Assembly: GCF_001046895.1 (NCBI RefSeq)
Contig: NZ_CAQI01000027.1
Coordinates: 62,001 to 126,000, forward strand
DNA: 64,000 nucleotides
Reading direction: 5' to 3'
Origin: Pseudarthrobacter siccitolerans
GTDB lineage: Bacteria > Actinomycetota > Actinomycetes > Actinomycetales > Micrococcaceae
Of the stretch, positions 42,712-51,545 are shown in pieces. A program made the translations under genes and the position numbers. Position 1 is the first letter of the stretch. Every line of letters starts with the position of its first letter. The notes beneath the pieces were generated by a model. The model was not told where the DNA came from. It worked only from the letters and a program-made list of their open reading frames with translations, and did not search any database.

Positions 42712-42811
42712 ACCACGTAATCATTTCGAGCCCAATGCGTGCGTAAGCGGCGACCCGCTCCGGGGCTGTCCCGGCCTTAGAGCTGATGCCGGATGGCCGG
42801 TGCAGCCACTG

Positions 42812-43000
42812 TCAGCGGACGCCGAGGTCGCTGTCAATATACGAACCCGGGCGGTTTTCCTTGCCATGCTGGCAATTGCAGCCTCCATCCAGCTGCAGCC
42901 GAACGATCACCGGACTCGATGCTTCGAGCCGGATGTCAATATGCTCCTTCCCGTTGCTGCTAAGGCGGAGAATTGATTCTTGGTCGGTGAGATGGGTCAT
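42812..43000 (-). CDS. Hypothetical small protein
   Basis: 62 residues from an ATG with AAAAGGTAATTCC upstream. A β-like stretch (HIDIRLEASSPVIVRLQLDGG) is followed by a CNCQHG cysteine-histidine motif that could bind metal. It lies just before fdhA on the same strand but 150 bp downstream of its end. No family is recognised. Confidence 0.45.
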   Translation of the reverse strand: MTHLTDQESILRLSSNGKEHIDIRLEASSPVIVRLQLDGGCNCQHGKENRPGSYIDSDLGVR

Positions 43001-43150
43001 GGAATTACCTTTTGCTGTTGCAGGGAGAGTGGAGCGCCCCGGCGGCATGGGCCAGGAAGGCCCGTGCCGCCGGGGCGGATTGCTAGATGCGGTGAGCGGC
43101 TAGCTAGTGCCGGATCTACATGCCCGGGTGTGACCCCACGAGCTGCGGTT

Positions 43151-44368
43151 CTACGCCTTGACGTATCCGTTCGGATTCAGCACGAATTTCGTTGCCGAAC
43201 CGGCGTCGAATTCGGCGTAACCGCGCGGTGCATCCTCAAGCGGGATTGCCGTGGCGTTTACTGCCTTGGCAATCTGGACCTTGTCGTGCAGGATCGCCAT
43301 CATCAGCTGGCGGTTGTACGACATGACGGGGCACTGTCCGGTGGTAAACGACAAGGACTTTGCCCATCCGGTTCCCAAGGACAGCGACAGGGAGCCGTGC
43401 TTTGCCGCCTCGTCAATTCCACCAGGGTCGCCGGTGACGTACAGGCCGGGAATGCCAAGGGCCCCGCCTGCAGCGGTGATGTCCATGAGCGAGTTCAGCA
43501 CGGTGGCGGGAGCCTCGTGGGAGGCGTCCTTGCCGTGACCGCGGGCTTCGAACCCTACCGCGTCGACGCCGCAATCCACCTCGGGGACGCCCAGGATTTG
43601 CTCGATCTGGTCCTTCGGATCGCCCTTGGTGACGTTCACCGTTTCGCAGCCGAAGGAGCGGGCCTGGGCCAGGCGGTCTTCGTTCATGTCACCGACAATC
43701 ACGACGGCGGCACCGAGCAGCTGTGCGCCGACGGCGGCTGCGAGGCCCACCGGGCCGGCGCCGGCAATGTAGACGGTGGATCCGACGCCCACTCCGGCCG
43801 TGACGGCGCCGTGAAAGCCTGTGGGGAAGATGTCGGAAAGCATGGTCAGGTCCATGATCTTTTCCAGGGCCTGGTCGCGGTCCGGGAACCTGAGCAGGTT
43901 CCAGTCAGCATAGGGGACCAGCACGTATTCGGCCTGGCCGCCCACCCAGCCGCCCATATCGACGTAACCATAGGCGCTGCCCGGGCGGTCAGGGTTGACG
44001 TTCAGGCAGATGCCCGTCTTGCGCTCCTTGCAGTTCCGGCAACGGCCGCAGGAGATGTTGAAAGGTACAGAGACAATGTCTCCCACCTTGATGAACTCCA
44101 CGTCCGGACCGACCTCCACCACCTCGCCGGTGATTTCATGGCCAAGGACGAGGTCCTTAGGGGCCGTGGTCCGGCCCCTGACCATATGCTGGTCCGAGCC
44201 GCAGATATTGGTGGTTACCGTGCGCAGGATCGCGCCGTGCGGTACTTTCCGGCCCACGTTGGCTGGATTGACGCCGGGCCCATCCTTGAGTTCGAACGTC
44301 GGGTAGTCGGTGTTGATGATTTCGACGACACCGGGTTCTTTGTATGCGACGGCTTTGTTTCCTGACAT
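43151..44368 (-). CDS. fdhA: Glutathione-independent formaldehyde dehydrogenase (zinc, NAD)
   Basis: 405 residues from the ATG at 44368 with a strong AAAGGAGTGTCC site. It is a medium-chain zinc dehydrogenase of the Pseudomonas FDH/dismutase type. Catalytic zinc: NICGSDQHMV and GHEITGEV. Structural zinc: CGRCRNCKERKTGIC. The subfamily-specific insert is GSAYGYVDMGGWVGGQAEYV. The cofactor turn is AGAGPVGLAAA. It oxidises formaldehyde to formate, or dismutates it, with retained NAD. A structured leader candidate lies upstream at 44462-44521, and a MarR gene diverges 460 bp away. Confidence 0.9.
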   Translation of the reverse strand: MSGNKAVAYKEPGVVEIINTDYPTFELKDGPGVNPANVGRKVPHGAILRTVTTNICGSDQHMVRGRTTAPKDLVLGHEITGEVVEVGPDVEFIKVGDIVSVPFNISCGRCRNCKERKTGICLNVNPDRPGSAYGYVDMGGWVGGQAEYVLVPYADWNLLRFPDRDQALEKIMDLTMLSDIFPTGFHGAVTAGVGVGSTVYIAGAGPVGLAAAVGAQLLGAAVVIVGDMNEDRLAQARSFGCETVNVTKGDPKDQIEQILGVPEVDCGVDAVGFEARGHGKDASHEAPATVLNSLMDITAAGGALGIPGLYVTGDPGGIDEAAKHGSLSLSLGTGWAKSLSFTTGQCPVMSYNRQLMMAILHDKVQIAKAVNATAIPLEDAPRGYAEFDAGSATKFVLNPNGYVKA

Positions 44369-44461
44369 GGACACTCCTTTGTGTAAGTATTTGGTGCCAG
44401 GCCTTCCTTTCGGATGGCCTGGCACTGGTCCGGCAAAGTTGCAGGCGTTGCCCCAGGGCCC

Positions 44462-44521
44462 GTGAAGGATGCTTCGATGAGGATACCTCCCCAGGTTTCA
44501 GGCCACCGAAGCACCCTTCAC
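44462..44521 (-). ncRNA. Candidate structured leader of the fdhA mRNA
   Basis: On the minus strand a 15-bp stem (GTGAAGGGTGCTTCG with CGAAGCATCCTTCAC, one mismatch) encloses about 30 nt that contain a second small stem (GAGG/CCTC). It lies about 95 nt upstream of the fdhA start. It is not a class I can name; it could be a cis-regulatory RNA or simply a hairpin. Confidence 0.3.
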
Positions 44522-44827
44522 AGGCACGGGACAGCTCTTCCTTCGCAGGGCGAAGGCCGTCAGTGGGATGCCGTGCCCAGTGGAACAGCATCCCAACGCT
44601 GCCTGCCCGGCGCTGGATCGGACAAGCATGACTCTGATGGTCAAAGAGCTTGTATTGATGAGACTAGGGTCACAGGAGCTGCAATAAAAGCGCAAGATTT
44701 TGAAGATAACCATGCGGAATGAATGGATGGTGTATCCGGGGCTCCTAACAGTCCTTTTCGCAATTGGCCCACCCTTTACATTCCTTAGAATTAGATTCCA
44801 TGGAAACAATCCGCTAGGCTCTCTTGT

Positions 44828-45295
44828 ATGAGCAAGGGCCTCGAAACCTCGTCCCTCTACCCTCTTTTCAGCGAACTCACTCGATTGGAAACTGAGCTGT
44901 GGGACGCAGTCGATAACCGTCTGCGCAAGGAGCATGGCCTCCCGATGAGCAGGTTTGAACCGATGGCCGTCGTAGATCGCCTGGGTGCGTGCCGGGTTTT
45001 CGATGTGGCCACGGCTCTTGCGATTACCGTCGGAGGCACAAGCAAGCTCATTGACCGGATTGAAAAAGCCGGACACTGCCGCCGCAGAAATAACCCGCTC
45101 GATCGCAGGTCCTCCCTCATCGAGCTAACGGCCGACGGTCGAATGCTGCTGGAACGGGCCAGGAAGACCGTTGACGCCGAGCTGGACCTCCGGCTGAATC
45201 CGGTACTTAGCCGGCAGCAAACAGATGACCTCATGGAACTGCTGGGCGTGCTGCGAAATGCCAGTCGCTTGGCGGCGGCAGGGAGACCGGACTGA
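44828..45295 (+). CDS. MarR-family transcriptional regulator
   Basis: 155 residues. The winged-helix core runs from FDVATALAITVGGTSKLIDRIEKAG (recognition helix) through the wing RRRNNPLDRRSSLIELTADG. The helical ends form the dimer interface. It has an unusually His/Cys-containing region (HCRRRNN). It diverges from fdhA and precedes a SnoaL-like gene by 84 bp, so either could be its target. Confidence 0.88.
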   Translation: MSKGLETSSLYPLFSELTRLETELWDAVDNRLRKEHGLPMSRFEPMAVVDRLGACRVFDVATALAITVGGTSKLIDRIEKAGHCRRRNNPLDRRSSLIELTADGRMLLERARKTVDAELDLRLNPVLSRQQTDDLMELLGVLRNASRLAAAGRPD

Positions 45296-45379
45296 CACGC
45301 TTGCAGGAACCCGAGGTCATCGTCTACCCGCCGCTAGCCAGCGGTGTATCGCCCACCAAAACGTGAAGGAAGCAAGCAA

Positions 45380-45793
45380 ATGACTGAAGAACTGCGGGAA
45401 CGCATGGACCGTTTCGTCGAATTCATCAATTCGGCCGACGGAAGGATTGGTGATGAGATCATCTCACCGTCGGCAACGTTCCATGTGCCCTTCCTGCCAG
45501 AGCCGGTGCAGGGTCCAGGCGGCTACCTCAAAATCATCGGGATCATGCGGCAGGCGTTTCCAGACGTCCAGTGGTCGCTGGAAGAAACCGTTATTGAAGG
45601 AAACACAGTAGCCGCTCGATTCATCCTTCGCGGCACACACCAAGGGGACTTCCTCGGCGTCCCTGCAACAGGCAAACAGATCCAAACGCAGGCAATGAAC
45701 ATCTATCGGTTCACAAACGGTCAAATCAGTGAAGAGCACGGACTCCCAGACCTCTTCGGGCTGATGATGCAAATCCGGCCGATCGACGCCTAA
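45380..45793 (+). CDS. SnoaL-like/ester cyclase family protein
   Basis: 137 residues from the ATG at 45380 (GAAGGAAGC upstream). An NTF2-like cone fold is readable: IISPSATFHVPFLPEPVQG, then MRQAFPDVQWSLEETVIEGNTVAARFILRGTHQG and YRFTNGQISEEHG. This matches the SnoaL-like polyketide cyclase/ester cyclase group, which in most bacteria binds or isomerises small organic molecules. A strong bidirectional terminator follows. Confidence 0.85.
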   Translation: MTEELRERMDRFVEFINSADGRIGDEIISPSATFHVPFLPEPVQGPGGYLKIIGIMRQAFPDVQWSLEETVIEGNTVAARFILRGTHQGDFLGVPATGKQIQTQAMNIYRFTNGQISEEHGLPDLFGLMMQIRPIDA

Positions 45794-45842
45794 ATATCCG
45801 GGCTGCGGCCGGCCAAACCTCACTTCTCATTTTGAACGTTAA

Positions 45843-45890
45843 AGCTGAAGGGACCGGGCCCGTGTATTACCGAACCCAGTCCCTTCAGCT
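45843..45890. terminator. Bidirectional terminator between convergent genes
   Basis: AGCTGAAGGGAC (45843-45854) pairs perfectly with GTCCCTTCAGCT (45879-45890). It lies between the SnoaL-like gene and the end of the minus-strand GH32 gene. Confidence 0.75.
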
Positions 45891-45924
45891 CCAGCTCGCA
45901 GGTGAGCTGGTCGAAGCGTAGGTG

Positions 45925-48546
45925 TTATTTCTTTTCGGGAAGGAACATTGCCTGTTCCAGCGGTGTCACGGTGAGTGATTTGAGCTGGGCGGTACCGCCT
46001 TCGGCGAAGAGGGCCATCTTGTCGGCTCCCGGGTTCGGGAATACCTGGTCGGTGATGGTCTTCAGGCCGTTCTGGGCGAACACCTCCACTGAGGAGCGGT
46101 CCACGTAGATCCGCATGGTCACGTTGCCGTTCTTGTCCAGCGTGACGGCGGCGTCCTCGATGGATGCAAAGGCCGGGTGGAATGTGGTGTTGCCGGATTT
46201 GGTGCGGTCAACGAACATCTTGCCGGTCGTGGCATCGTAGCCGATGACGGTGGACGACTCTCCGTCGCCAAGGACAGTGATACCGGATTTTGTTGCGGTA
46301 CCGGGGGCGAAGCTGAGGTCCACCCGCTCTACCTGGCCCGAAGACTGTGAAGGCAACGGGTGTGTGCCTTCGAAAATCGGGCCGCCCTTCTTGTTTTGGT
46401 AGGAGACTTTCCCTCCCAGTGCGTCCACTTGCTGCACGGCGCTTTGGGTAAGGCGGGGGCCGTCAGGGGTTTGGGTGAGTTTCACTTCGCGGGGGAGGGC
46501 CATGGCACTGCGCCAGGGGTTGGTTGGGATGTTGTTGGCGTAATCCCAGTTACTCATCCAGCCCAACATGATCCGCTTGTCCTCGGGCATGTTGCCGAAG
46601 GATACAGCGGCGTAGTAGTCCCGCCCGTAATCCAGCCAGTCATAGGACTCCAGCCGGGACGCCGCCGGCGCGGGGCTTGCGGTAAATTCGTCCGCGAGTA
46701 TGTGCCCCCAGCCGAACCGGTTGTTGTCGACAACCTTAATCTGTGCCTGCTGGCCAACAAATTCCTTGACATCCCAGGACGCCCAGTCCAGGCTTTCACT
46801 GTCGTTGCCGGTGGCCGTACGGACCACCTTGCCGTTGACCACCAGGTTCACCGTTTCTTCATCCGACCTGGGAACAGCAGCAGTGTCAGTAAGCATGACG
46901 TGGTCAAGGGTCAGGTGCCCCCACCCGCCGGTGGCCTGGTCAACGATCCGCAGCTGGGCGGTTTGCCCGGCGAATTCGGAGACGTCCCAGCCTTTCCAGT
47001 TCAGCAACCCGCCGTTCTCGCCGGCCAGGGAGCGGACCACGTTGCCATTGATGAGCAGCTGGACGGCGAGGGTCTGTCCGGAGTCGGCGGAGCGGTTGCC
47101 GCCTCCCACCAACATGCTCATGAAACCCTTCGTGATGGGGAACTCGGGTGATGTCAGGGTGCCTTGGCGGTCATCACCGGGAACGGTGCCGGTTTCGAAC
47201 GTGTTGATCCGTTTGGCGCCAATGTAATAGTCCCCGCCGCTCGTGGCCGGCTGGAAATTGGGGGTCAGGTCTCCTGTGCCGGTCCAGCCGGAATCGGCCA
47301 GCGTCTTCCCGTCGGGGACTTCGAAGCCGTCAAACTTGAGCTCGCCCTCAGGCGGGTTATTGTCCAGCTTGTCCGAGACGTGGGGGTGCTTGCCTCCGCC
47401 TATGAGGAAGTTCAAGTAGTCGTCGGTGACGGTGAAGGTGGGTGACTGCATGGAACCGAGGGGCCAGTCGCCGTCGTTGAAGGAGTTGATCAGTCCGCTG
47501 CCGCCGAATCCGGTTACCGGGCTCTGACCGGGCAGGGAACCGGTGGCCGGGGCGTCAGCGAAGGGACCATTCTTCCAGTTGCCCGGTTCGTTGTTCACCG
47601 TCCAGCCGCTGTAGGTTCCGTCGTTGAACCCGGCCAGCACTGTTCCGGCCGGGGCGGCAGCGGCTGGTTTGGTGGTTTCGGAGGTGAACGTGGTGCCGTC
47701 GAAGTTGCCCACGAAGTACTGCACGGCAGAGCCTCCGGCGACGCCGCCGGGGTTGATGCTGACGATCATGACCCATTTGACGTTGTTCGGGTCGCCGTCA
47801 ACAGCCAATGGAAACAGGTCGGGGCACTCCCACTGCCCGCCGGTGGCGTTGGCGGGCCCGAAGTCGCTCAGGGCGGTCCAGTCCTTAAGGTTGTCGGACT
47901 TGTAGAGGACAACCTTGTGCTCCTGCGATTCCACGGCGGTCATGACCCAGTAGCCGCCGCCGGCCGGGTTGTCGTACCAGAACACCTTTGGGTCGCGGAA
48001 GTTGGCTGAGTTCCGGTTCAGGACGGGATTGCCGTCGTACTTGGTCCACGTCTGGCCGTCGTCCAGGCTGTAAGCCAGGGACTGTGCCTGCAGGCCGCGG
48101 TGCGGGGACGCTTCCTTGTAGGCACTGGTGTAGATCGCGATCAGGGGCGGGTCTTCCGCGGTGCCCAGTCCGGACGTGTTGTTTTTGTCGACGACGATGC
48201 TGCCGGAGAAGACATCCTCCTGGGCGTCGGTGGAGATGGCCAGCGGCTGCTCTTCCCAGTGGACGAGGTCCTTGGACGTGGCGTGGCCCCAGGACATGTT
48301 CCCCCAGGTGTTCCCGGAGGGGTTGTGCTGGTAGTACAGGTGGTAGACGCCCTTGTGGAATACGAGCCCGTTGGGATCGTTCATCCAGTTCTTTTCCGGC
48401 GTGTAATGGATGGCCGGCCGGTGCAGCTCATCCCCGAGTTCGACGGCGGACGCGGGCATGGCACCAGCCAGTGCAGTGGCGAGCGAAAGGCTGGCCAGTG
48501 TCAGTGCGGAGACGCAGCGCGCGCCCCGCAGTGTGGATTGTTTCAT
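45925..48546 (-). CDS. Secreted GH32 fructan hydrolase (levanase/inulinase type) with internal β-sandwich insertion
   Basis: 873 residues from the ATG at 48546; an ATG at 48567 has no site. The signal peptide covers residues 1-34. Catalytic motifs: WMNDPNG with the nucleophile at about Asp57, NFRDPKVFW with the transition-state Asp, and WECPDLF with the acid Glu near 240. Between residues about 293 and 633 the propeller is interrupted by about 340 residues made of repeated lectin-like units (LLINGNVVRSLAGENGGLLNW, then IVDQATGGWGHL; LVVNGKVVRTATGNDS, then VVDNNRFGWGHI). The propeller then resumes (YYAAVSFGNMPEDKRIMLGW) and ends in the GH32 C-terminal module. It releases fructose from levan or inulin for the importer at 50317-53383. 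Confidence 0.88.
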   Translation of the reverse strand: MKQSTLRGARCVSALTLASLSLATALAGAMPASAVELGDELHRPAIHYTPEKNWMNDPNGLVFHKGVYHLYYQHNPSGNTWGNMSWGHATSKDLVHWEEQPLAISTDAQEDVFSGSIVVDKNNTSGLGTAEDPPLIAIYTSAYKEASPHRGLQAQSLAYSLDDGQTWTKYDGNPVLNRNSANFRDPKVFWYDNPAGGGYWVMTAVESQEHKVVLYKSDNLKDWTALSDFGPANATGGQWECPDLFPLAVDGDPNNVKWVMIVSINPGGVAGGSAVQYFVGNFDGTTFTSETTKPAAAAPAGTVLAGFNDGTYSGWTVNNEPGNWKNGPFADAPATGSLPGQSPVTGFGGSGLINSFNDGDWPLGSMQSPTFTVTDDYLNFLIGGGKHPHVSDKLDNNPPEGELKFDGFEVPDGKTLADSGWTGTGDLTPNFQPATSGGDYYIGAKRINTFETGTVPGDDRQGTLTSPEFPITKGFMSMLVGGGNRSADSGQTLAVQLLINGNVVRSLAGENGGLLNWKGWDVSEFAGQTAQLRIVDQATGGWGHLTLDHVMLTDTAAVPRSDEETVNLVVNGKVVRTATGNDSESLDWASWDVKEFVGQQAQIKVVDNNRFGWGHILADEFTASPAPAASRLESYDWLDYGRDYYAAVSFGNMPEDKRIMLGWMSNWDYANNIPTNPWRSAMALPREVKLTQTPDGPRLTQSAVQQVDALGGKVSYQNKKGGPIFEGTHPLPSQSSGQVERVDLSFAPGTATKSGITVLGDGESSTVIGYDATTGKMFVDRTKSGNTTFHPAFASIEDAAVTLDKNGNVTMRIYVDRSSVEVFAQNGLKTITDQVFPNPGADKMALFAEGGTAQLKSLTVTPLEQAMFLPEKK

Positions 48547-48586
48547 GTTGCTTGTGTCGCCCTTCATTGCGCGTGTCTAGCCAGTA

Positions 48587-48598
48587 GACAACGTTGTC
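48587..48598. promoter_or_regulatory. LacI-type operator GACAACGTTGTC in the GH32 promoter
   Basis: A perfect 12-bp palindrome 40 bp upstream of the GH32 start codon and just downstream of a promoter-like pair (TTGACT at 48637-48642, 17 bp, TTAGAG at 48614-48619, reading the minus strand). The same dyad with one change (GACATCGTTGTC) occurs at 50191 and 50270. Confidence 0.75.
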
Positions 48599-48613
48599 AG
48601 TCGGTGCGATGGA

Positions 48614-48642
48614 CTCTAAAAGATGTCTATCGGACAAGTCAA
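48614..48642 (-). promoter_or_regulatory. Probable GH32 promoter
   Basis: TTGACT and TTAGAG are separated by 17 bp on the minus strand, with the predicted start site falling beside the operator at 48587-48598. The importer promoter has the same layout. Confidence 0.5.
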
Positions 48643-48805
48643 CGGTCATTTTGTGGCCGATTTTTGCACCTGAAGTACGTTGCCGGGCGAGGGCACGACG
48701 ACGGGCCCCGCGTCCGCAGGAGGGGGGCTGAGCTGTGCGAAGGGGCGGCCCTTGAGGGCAAAGTCCTGGGGGACTCCTACCCTCTGGCCGCTGTGTGCAG
48801 CGGGG

Positions 48806-49099
48806 CTAGAGGACCGGGTTCAGCCAGGTCAGCTCCGAGGCGTCACCTTCGATGTGGCGGGCCAGCTCCTCGTTGAACCTGGCTCCGTAGTCGGCGGTGA
48901 TGTGCTCCTGGAACGCGGCTTCATCCCGGTAGACCTCGAAGACGAAGTATTCGCGGGGATTCTCTTCGCGGGTATAGGGAAGAAACAGTTCGTTGCCTGG
49001 TTCGTTCCGGACGTGCCGGGTCAATTCGACCATCATTTCGGCAACGCGGGCCTCACTGCCGGCTTTGACGGTGAATTCGGCATACAGGGTTTTGGTCAT
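48806..49099 (-). CDS. Antibiotic biosynthesis monooxygenase (ABM/YgiN-like) domain protein
   Basis: 97 residues from the ATG at 49099 (GAAGAGAGAGATC upstream). It is a single dimeric ferredoxin-like ABM domain: LYAEFTVKAGSEARVAEMM, then FLPYTREENPREYFVFEVY and FQEHITADYG. Relatives are quinol monooxygenases or heme-degrading-like enzymes, and many have no known substrate. It lies 52 bp after the LacI gene on the same strand, which would make it part of the levan locus; its role there is unclear. Confidence 0.82.
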   Translation of the reverse strand: MTKTLYAEFTVKAGSEARVAEMMVELTRHVRNEPGNELFLPYTREENPREYFVFEVYRDEAAFQEHITADYGARFNEELARHIEGDASELTWLNPVL

Positions 49100-49151
49100 G
49101 ATCTCTCTCTTCGGGTTGTTTGGCAGAGGTGTAGTCCGTTTGGGGAAGGGG

Positions 49152-50204
49152 TTATGCCGGCGGGCGGATTTCGCCGGAGCCTCTTGGAATGAGCTCGGAG
49201 GGGACAACGTAGGTCCGCGGAGTTTGATCGTCGCCGTCGATTCGGGCCAGAAGCCGTTCGGCTGACTTGACGCCAATCCGCTCCGGATGTTGAGCGATGA
49301 CAGTAACCCCGGGGTCCATCATGTCGGCGAGCGTGAAGTCGTCAAAGCCGACGAGTGCCACCCGCTTGTGTGCGCCGAGCTCCTTCAGCGCGCGCATCGT
49401 TCCGAAGGTGACGAGGTTCTGGCTGGAGAAGATTGCCGTCGGAGGATCCTCGGAATTCAACAGTTCAAGGGCCGCCCGCCTCGCTGCTTCCTCATCATGA
49501 AGCTCGTCGACGACGGGCAGTGCGGAGGTGGGAAGTCCTGCCCGGGCGACCTCCTCGAGGAAGCCCCGCCGGCGCTCCCGCGCGGTTTGGATGTCTGTGC
49601 GGTCGCCGAGGTAGGCCAGTTTGGTGTGTCCGTGCATCAGCAGATGTGCGGCCGCTTTACCTGCGCCCACTGCGTTGTCAGTGACCACGGCATCGGCCTC
49701 CACCCCTACCGGCTCCCGGTCAATAAAGACCATTGGCAGGTTCCTGGAGTGCTCCGGGATCATGTAGGCCTGGTTTTTTGCGATCGGCGTCAGGACAAGG
49801 CCGTCCACCCGCCTGCCCAGGAAAGCGGCGATGATGGCCTGCTCCCGTTTGGGGTCGTCGTCGAGGCTGGCGGCGAAAACGGCTATTCCCCGTGCGCCGA
49901 GCGCATCCTCCATGGCCCGGTGTATTTCACCGCTGAACGGGTTGGAGACGCTGGGCAGCAGGAGGCCGACCGAGAGGGTCCTCCTGCCCGCCCGGCGGAG
50001 GCTGCCGGCAGTGACGTCCAGCTGGTAGTTGAGCTGCGCGATGGCATCGAGCACCTTTTGCCGGGTGGCCTCGGATACCCCGGCCTCGTCGTTGATCACT
50101 CGTGAAACGGTTTTGATTCCGACACCCGCAAGCGCCGCCACGTGGCGCATGGTGGGCCGGGTGGGGGACAGGGGTGGCTGGTAACGATCAGACATCGTTG
50201 TCAA
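49152..50204 (-). CDS. LacI-family repressor of the levan/fructose locus
   Basis: 350 residues from a TTG eight bases after GGAG; the ATG three codons later has a poorer distance. The helix-turn-helix MRHVAALAGVGIKTVSRVINDEAGVSEATR and the hinge are canonical, followed by a periplasmic-binding-like effector domain (LSVGLLLPSVSNPFSGEIHRA). A copy of its probable operator (GACATCGTTGTC, 50191-50202) covers its own start, implying autoregulation. It diverges from the fructose importer. The inducer is probably fructose or a phosphorylated fructose. Confidence 0.88.
   Translation of the reverse strand: MTTMSDRYQPPLSPTRPTMRHVAALAGVGIKTVSRVINDEAGVSEATRQKVLDAIAQLNYQLDVTAGSLRRAGRRTLSVGLLLPSVSNPFSGEIHRAMEDALGARGIAVFAASLDDDPKREQAIIAAFLGRRVDGLVLTPIAKNQAYMIPEHSRNLPMVFIDREPVGVEADAVVTDNAVGAGKAAAHLLMHGHTKLAYLGDRTDIQTARERRRGFLEEVARAGLPTSALPVVDELHDEEAARRAALELLNSEDPPTAIFSSQNLVTFGTMRALKELGAHKRVALVGFDDFTLADMMDPGVTVIAQHPERIGVKSAERLLARIDGDDQTPRTYVVPSELIPRGSGEIRPPA
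50191..50202. promoter_or_regulatory. LacI-type operator GACATCGTTGTC at the repressor start
   Basis: An identical copy of the 50270 operator covers the LacI start codon. With the 50270 copy 79 bp away it could allow looping across the divergent intergenic region. Confidence 0.7.
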
Positions 50205-50233
50205 GAAAGTCGCTCCTTCTCGTTCTCTTCCTA

Positions 50234-50262
50234 TTGACTCTAGCGTGTGATCCTGCTTACCT
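50234..50262 (+). promoter_or_regulatory. Probable importer promoter
   Basis: TTGACT (50234-50239) and TTACCT (50257-50262) with a 17-bp spacer lie directly upstream of the operator at 50270-50281, mirroring the GH32 promoter. Confidence 0.5.
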
Positions 50263-50269
50263 CGTCTAT

Positions 50270-50281
50270 GACATCGTTGTC
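50270..50281. promoter_or_regulatory. LacI-type operator GACATCGTTGTC before the importer
   Basis: It sits eight bases past the predicted -10 element, so a bound repressor would cover the start of transcription. It is followed immediately by a small hairpin, GAGGCC/GGCCTC (50282-50299). Confidence 0.7.
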
Positions 50282-50316
50282 GAGGCCAGTAAAGGCCTCA
50301 AACACCAGGAGATTCA

Positions 50317-51435
50317 ATGTTGAGTTCCAAAGCATCCCGTTCAGTGGCCACCCGCCTGTTCGCGGCAGGAGCGGTCCTGACGTTGGGAGCGGTCAGTCTT
50401 TCTGCCTGCGGCGGCAGTTCCAGTGGTCCCTCAGCCAGCGGAGGCTCCGCTGACGAGAAGGTGGGCGTCTCCCTGATCGTGAAGACCACCACCAACCCGT
50501 TCTTTGTTTCCATGCAGGAGGGTGCAAAGAAGGCCGCCGAAACTGACGGGGTTGACCTGAAGCTGGCTGCCGGCAAGGCCGACGGCGATGAGGAAACGCA
50601 GATCCAGGCGATCGAAAACGCCATCTCCAAGGGGGACAAGGGAATCCTGATTACGCCCAACGGCCCCTCCGTGGTTGACGCCCTGAAGAAGGCGAAGGAC
50701 GCAGGCCTGTTCGTCATCGCCCTGGACACTCCGCCGGACCCCGCCGATGCCGCCGACATCACGTTCGCGACCGACAACTTCGCCGCCGGCGAGCTGATCG
50801 GTAAGTGGACCGCCGCGCAGCTGGACGGCAAGAAGGCCACCATCGCCCTGCTGGACCTCTTCGACGACAAGGTGGTCTCGGTGGACTACAACCGTGACCA
50901 GGGCTTCCTTACCGGGATGGGCATCGACACGGCTGACAAGAAGAAGAACGGTGATGAGGCCAAGACCGGCAAGTACACCGGCGGCAAGGGCGGGGAGTAC
51001 GAAATCGTCGGCAGCCAGGCCTCCCAGGGCGCCGAGGACGGCGGACGCACGGCGATGGAAACCCTCCTCGCCAAGAACCCGAACGTCAACGTCGTCTACA
51101 CCATCAACGAACCCGCCGCTGCCGGCGCCTTCGAGGCACTGAAGTCCGCGGGCAAGGAGAAGGACGTACTCGTGGTTTCGGTCGACGGCGGCTGCACCGG
51201 CGTGAACAACGTCAAGTCCGGCGTTATCGGCGCCACCGCCCAGCAGTACCCGGTCAAGATGGCCGAACTTGGCGTGAAGGCCATCGTGGATCTGGCCAAG
51301 ACCGGTAACAAGCCTGCCAACTCGCCGGGCCTGGACTTCTACAACACCGGCGTCGAACTCGTCACTGACAAGCCGGCCGACGGCATCAAGAGCATCACCA
51401 CCACCGAAGCTTCCGAGATCTGCTGGGGTAAGTAG
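50317..51435 (+). CDS. Sugar ABC transporter substrate-binding lipoprotein (ribose/fructose class)
   Basis: 372 residues. The signal peptide ends in the lipobox LGAVSLSAC. The body is a type I periplasmic-binding protein of the RbsB/FrcB class: VGVSLIVKTTTNPFFVSMQEG, then GILITPNGPSVVDALKKA, VSVDGGCTGV and GVIGATAQQYPVKMAELG. Together with the next two genes it makes a CUT2 importer. Fructose is the probable substrate, given the GH32 enzyme upstream and the fructokinase downstream. Confidence 0.9.
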   Translation: MLSSKASRSVATRLFAAGAVLTLGAVSLSACGGSSSGPSASGGSADEKVGVSLIVKTTTNPFFVSMQEGAKKAAETDGVDLKLAAGKADGDEETQIQAIENAISKGDKGILITPNGPSVVDALKKAKDAGLFVIALDTPPDPADAADITFATDNFAAGELIGKWTAAQLDGKKATIALLDLFDDKVVSVDYNRDQGFLTGMGIDTADKKKNGDEAKTGKYTGGKGGEYEIVGSQASQGAEDGGRTAMETLLAKNPNVNVVYTINEPAAAGAFEALKSAGKEKDVLVVSVDGGCTGVNNVKSGVIGATAQQYPVKMAELGVKAIVDLAKTGNKPANSPGLDFYNTGVELVTDKPADGIKSITTTEASEICWGK

Positions 51436-51545
51436 AACCCCACAGCCATGCGCCCGGGGAGGCCTCGCACCGCGCGGCCTCCCCGGAGCACCACTTCCGC
51501 GTTCGCTACGCGCCAGCAAACCATCATCGAAGATCAGGACCTATC

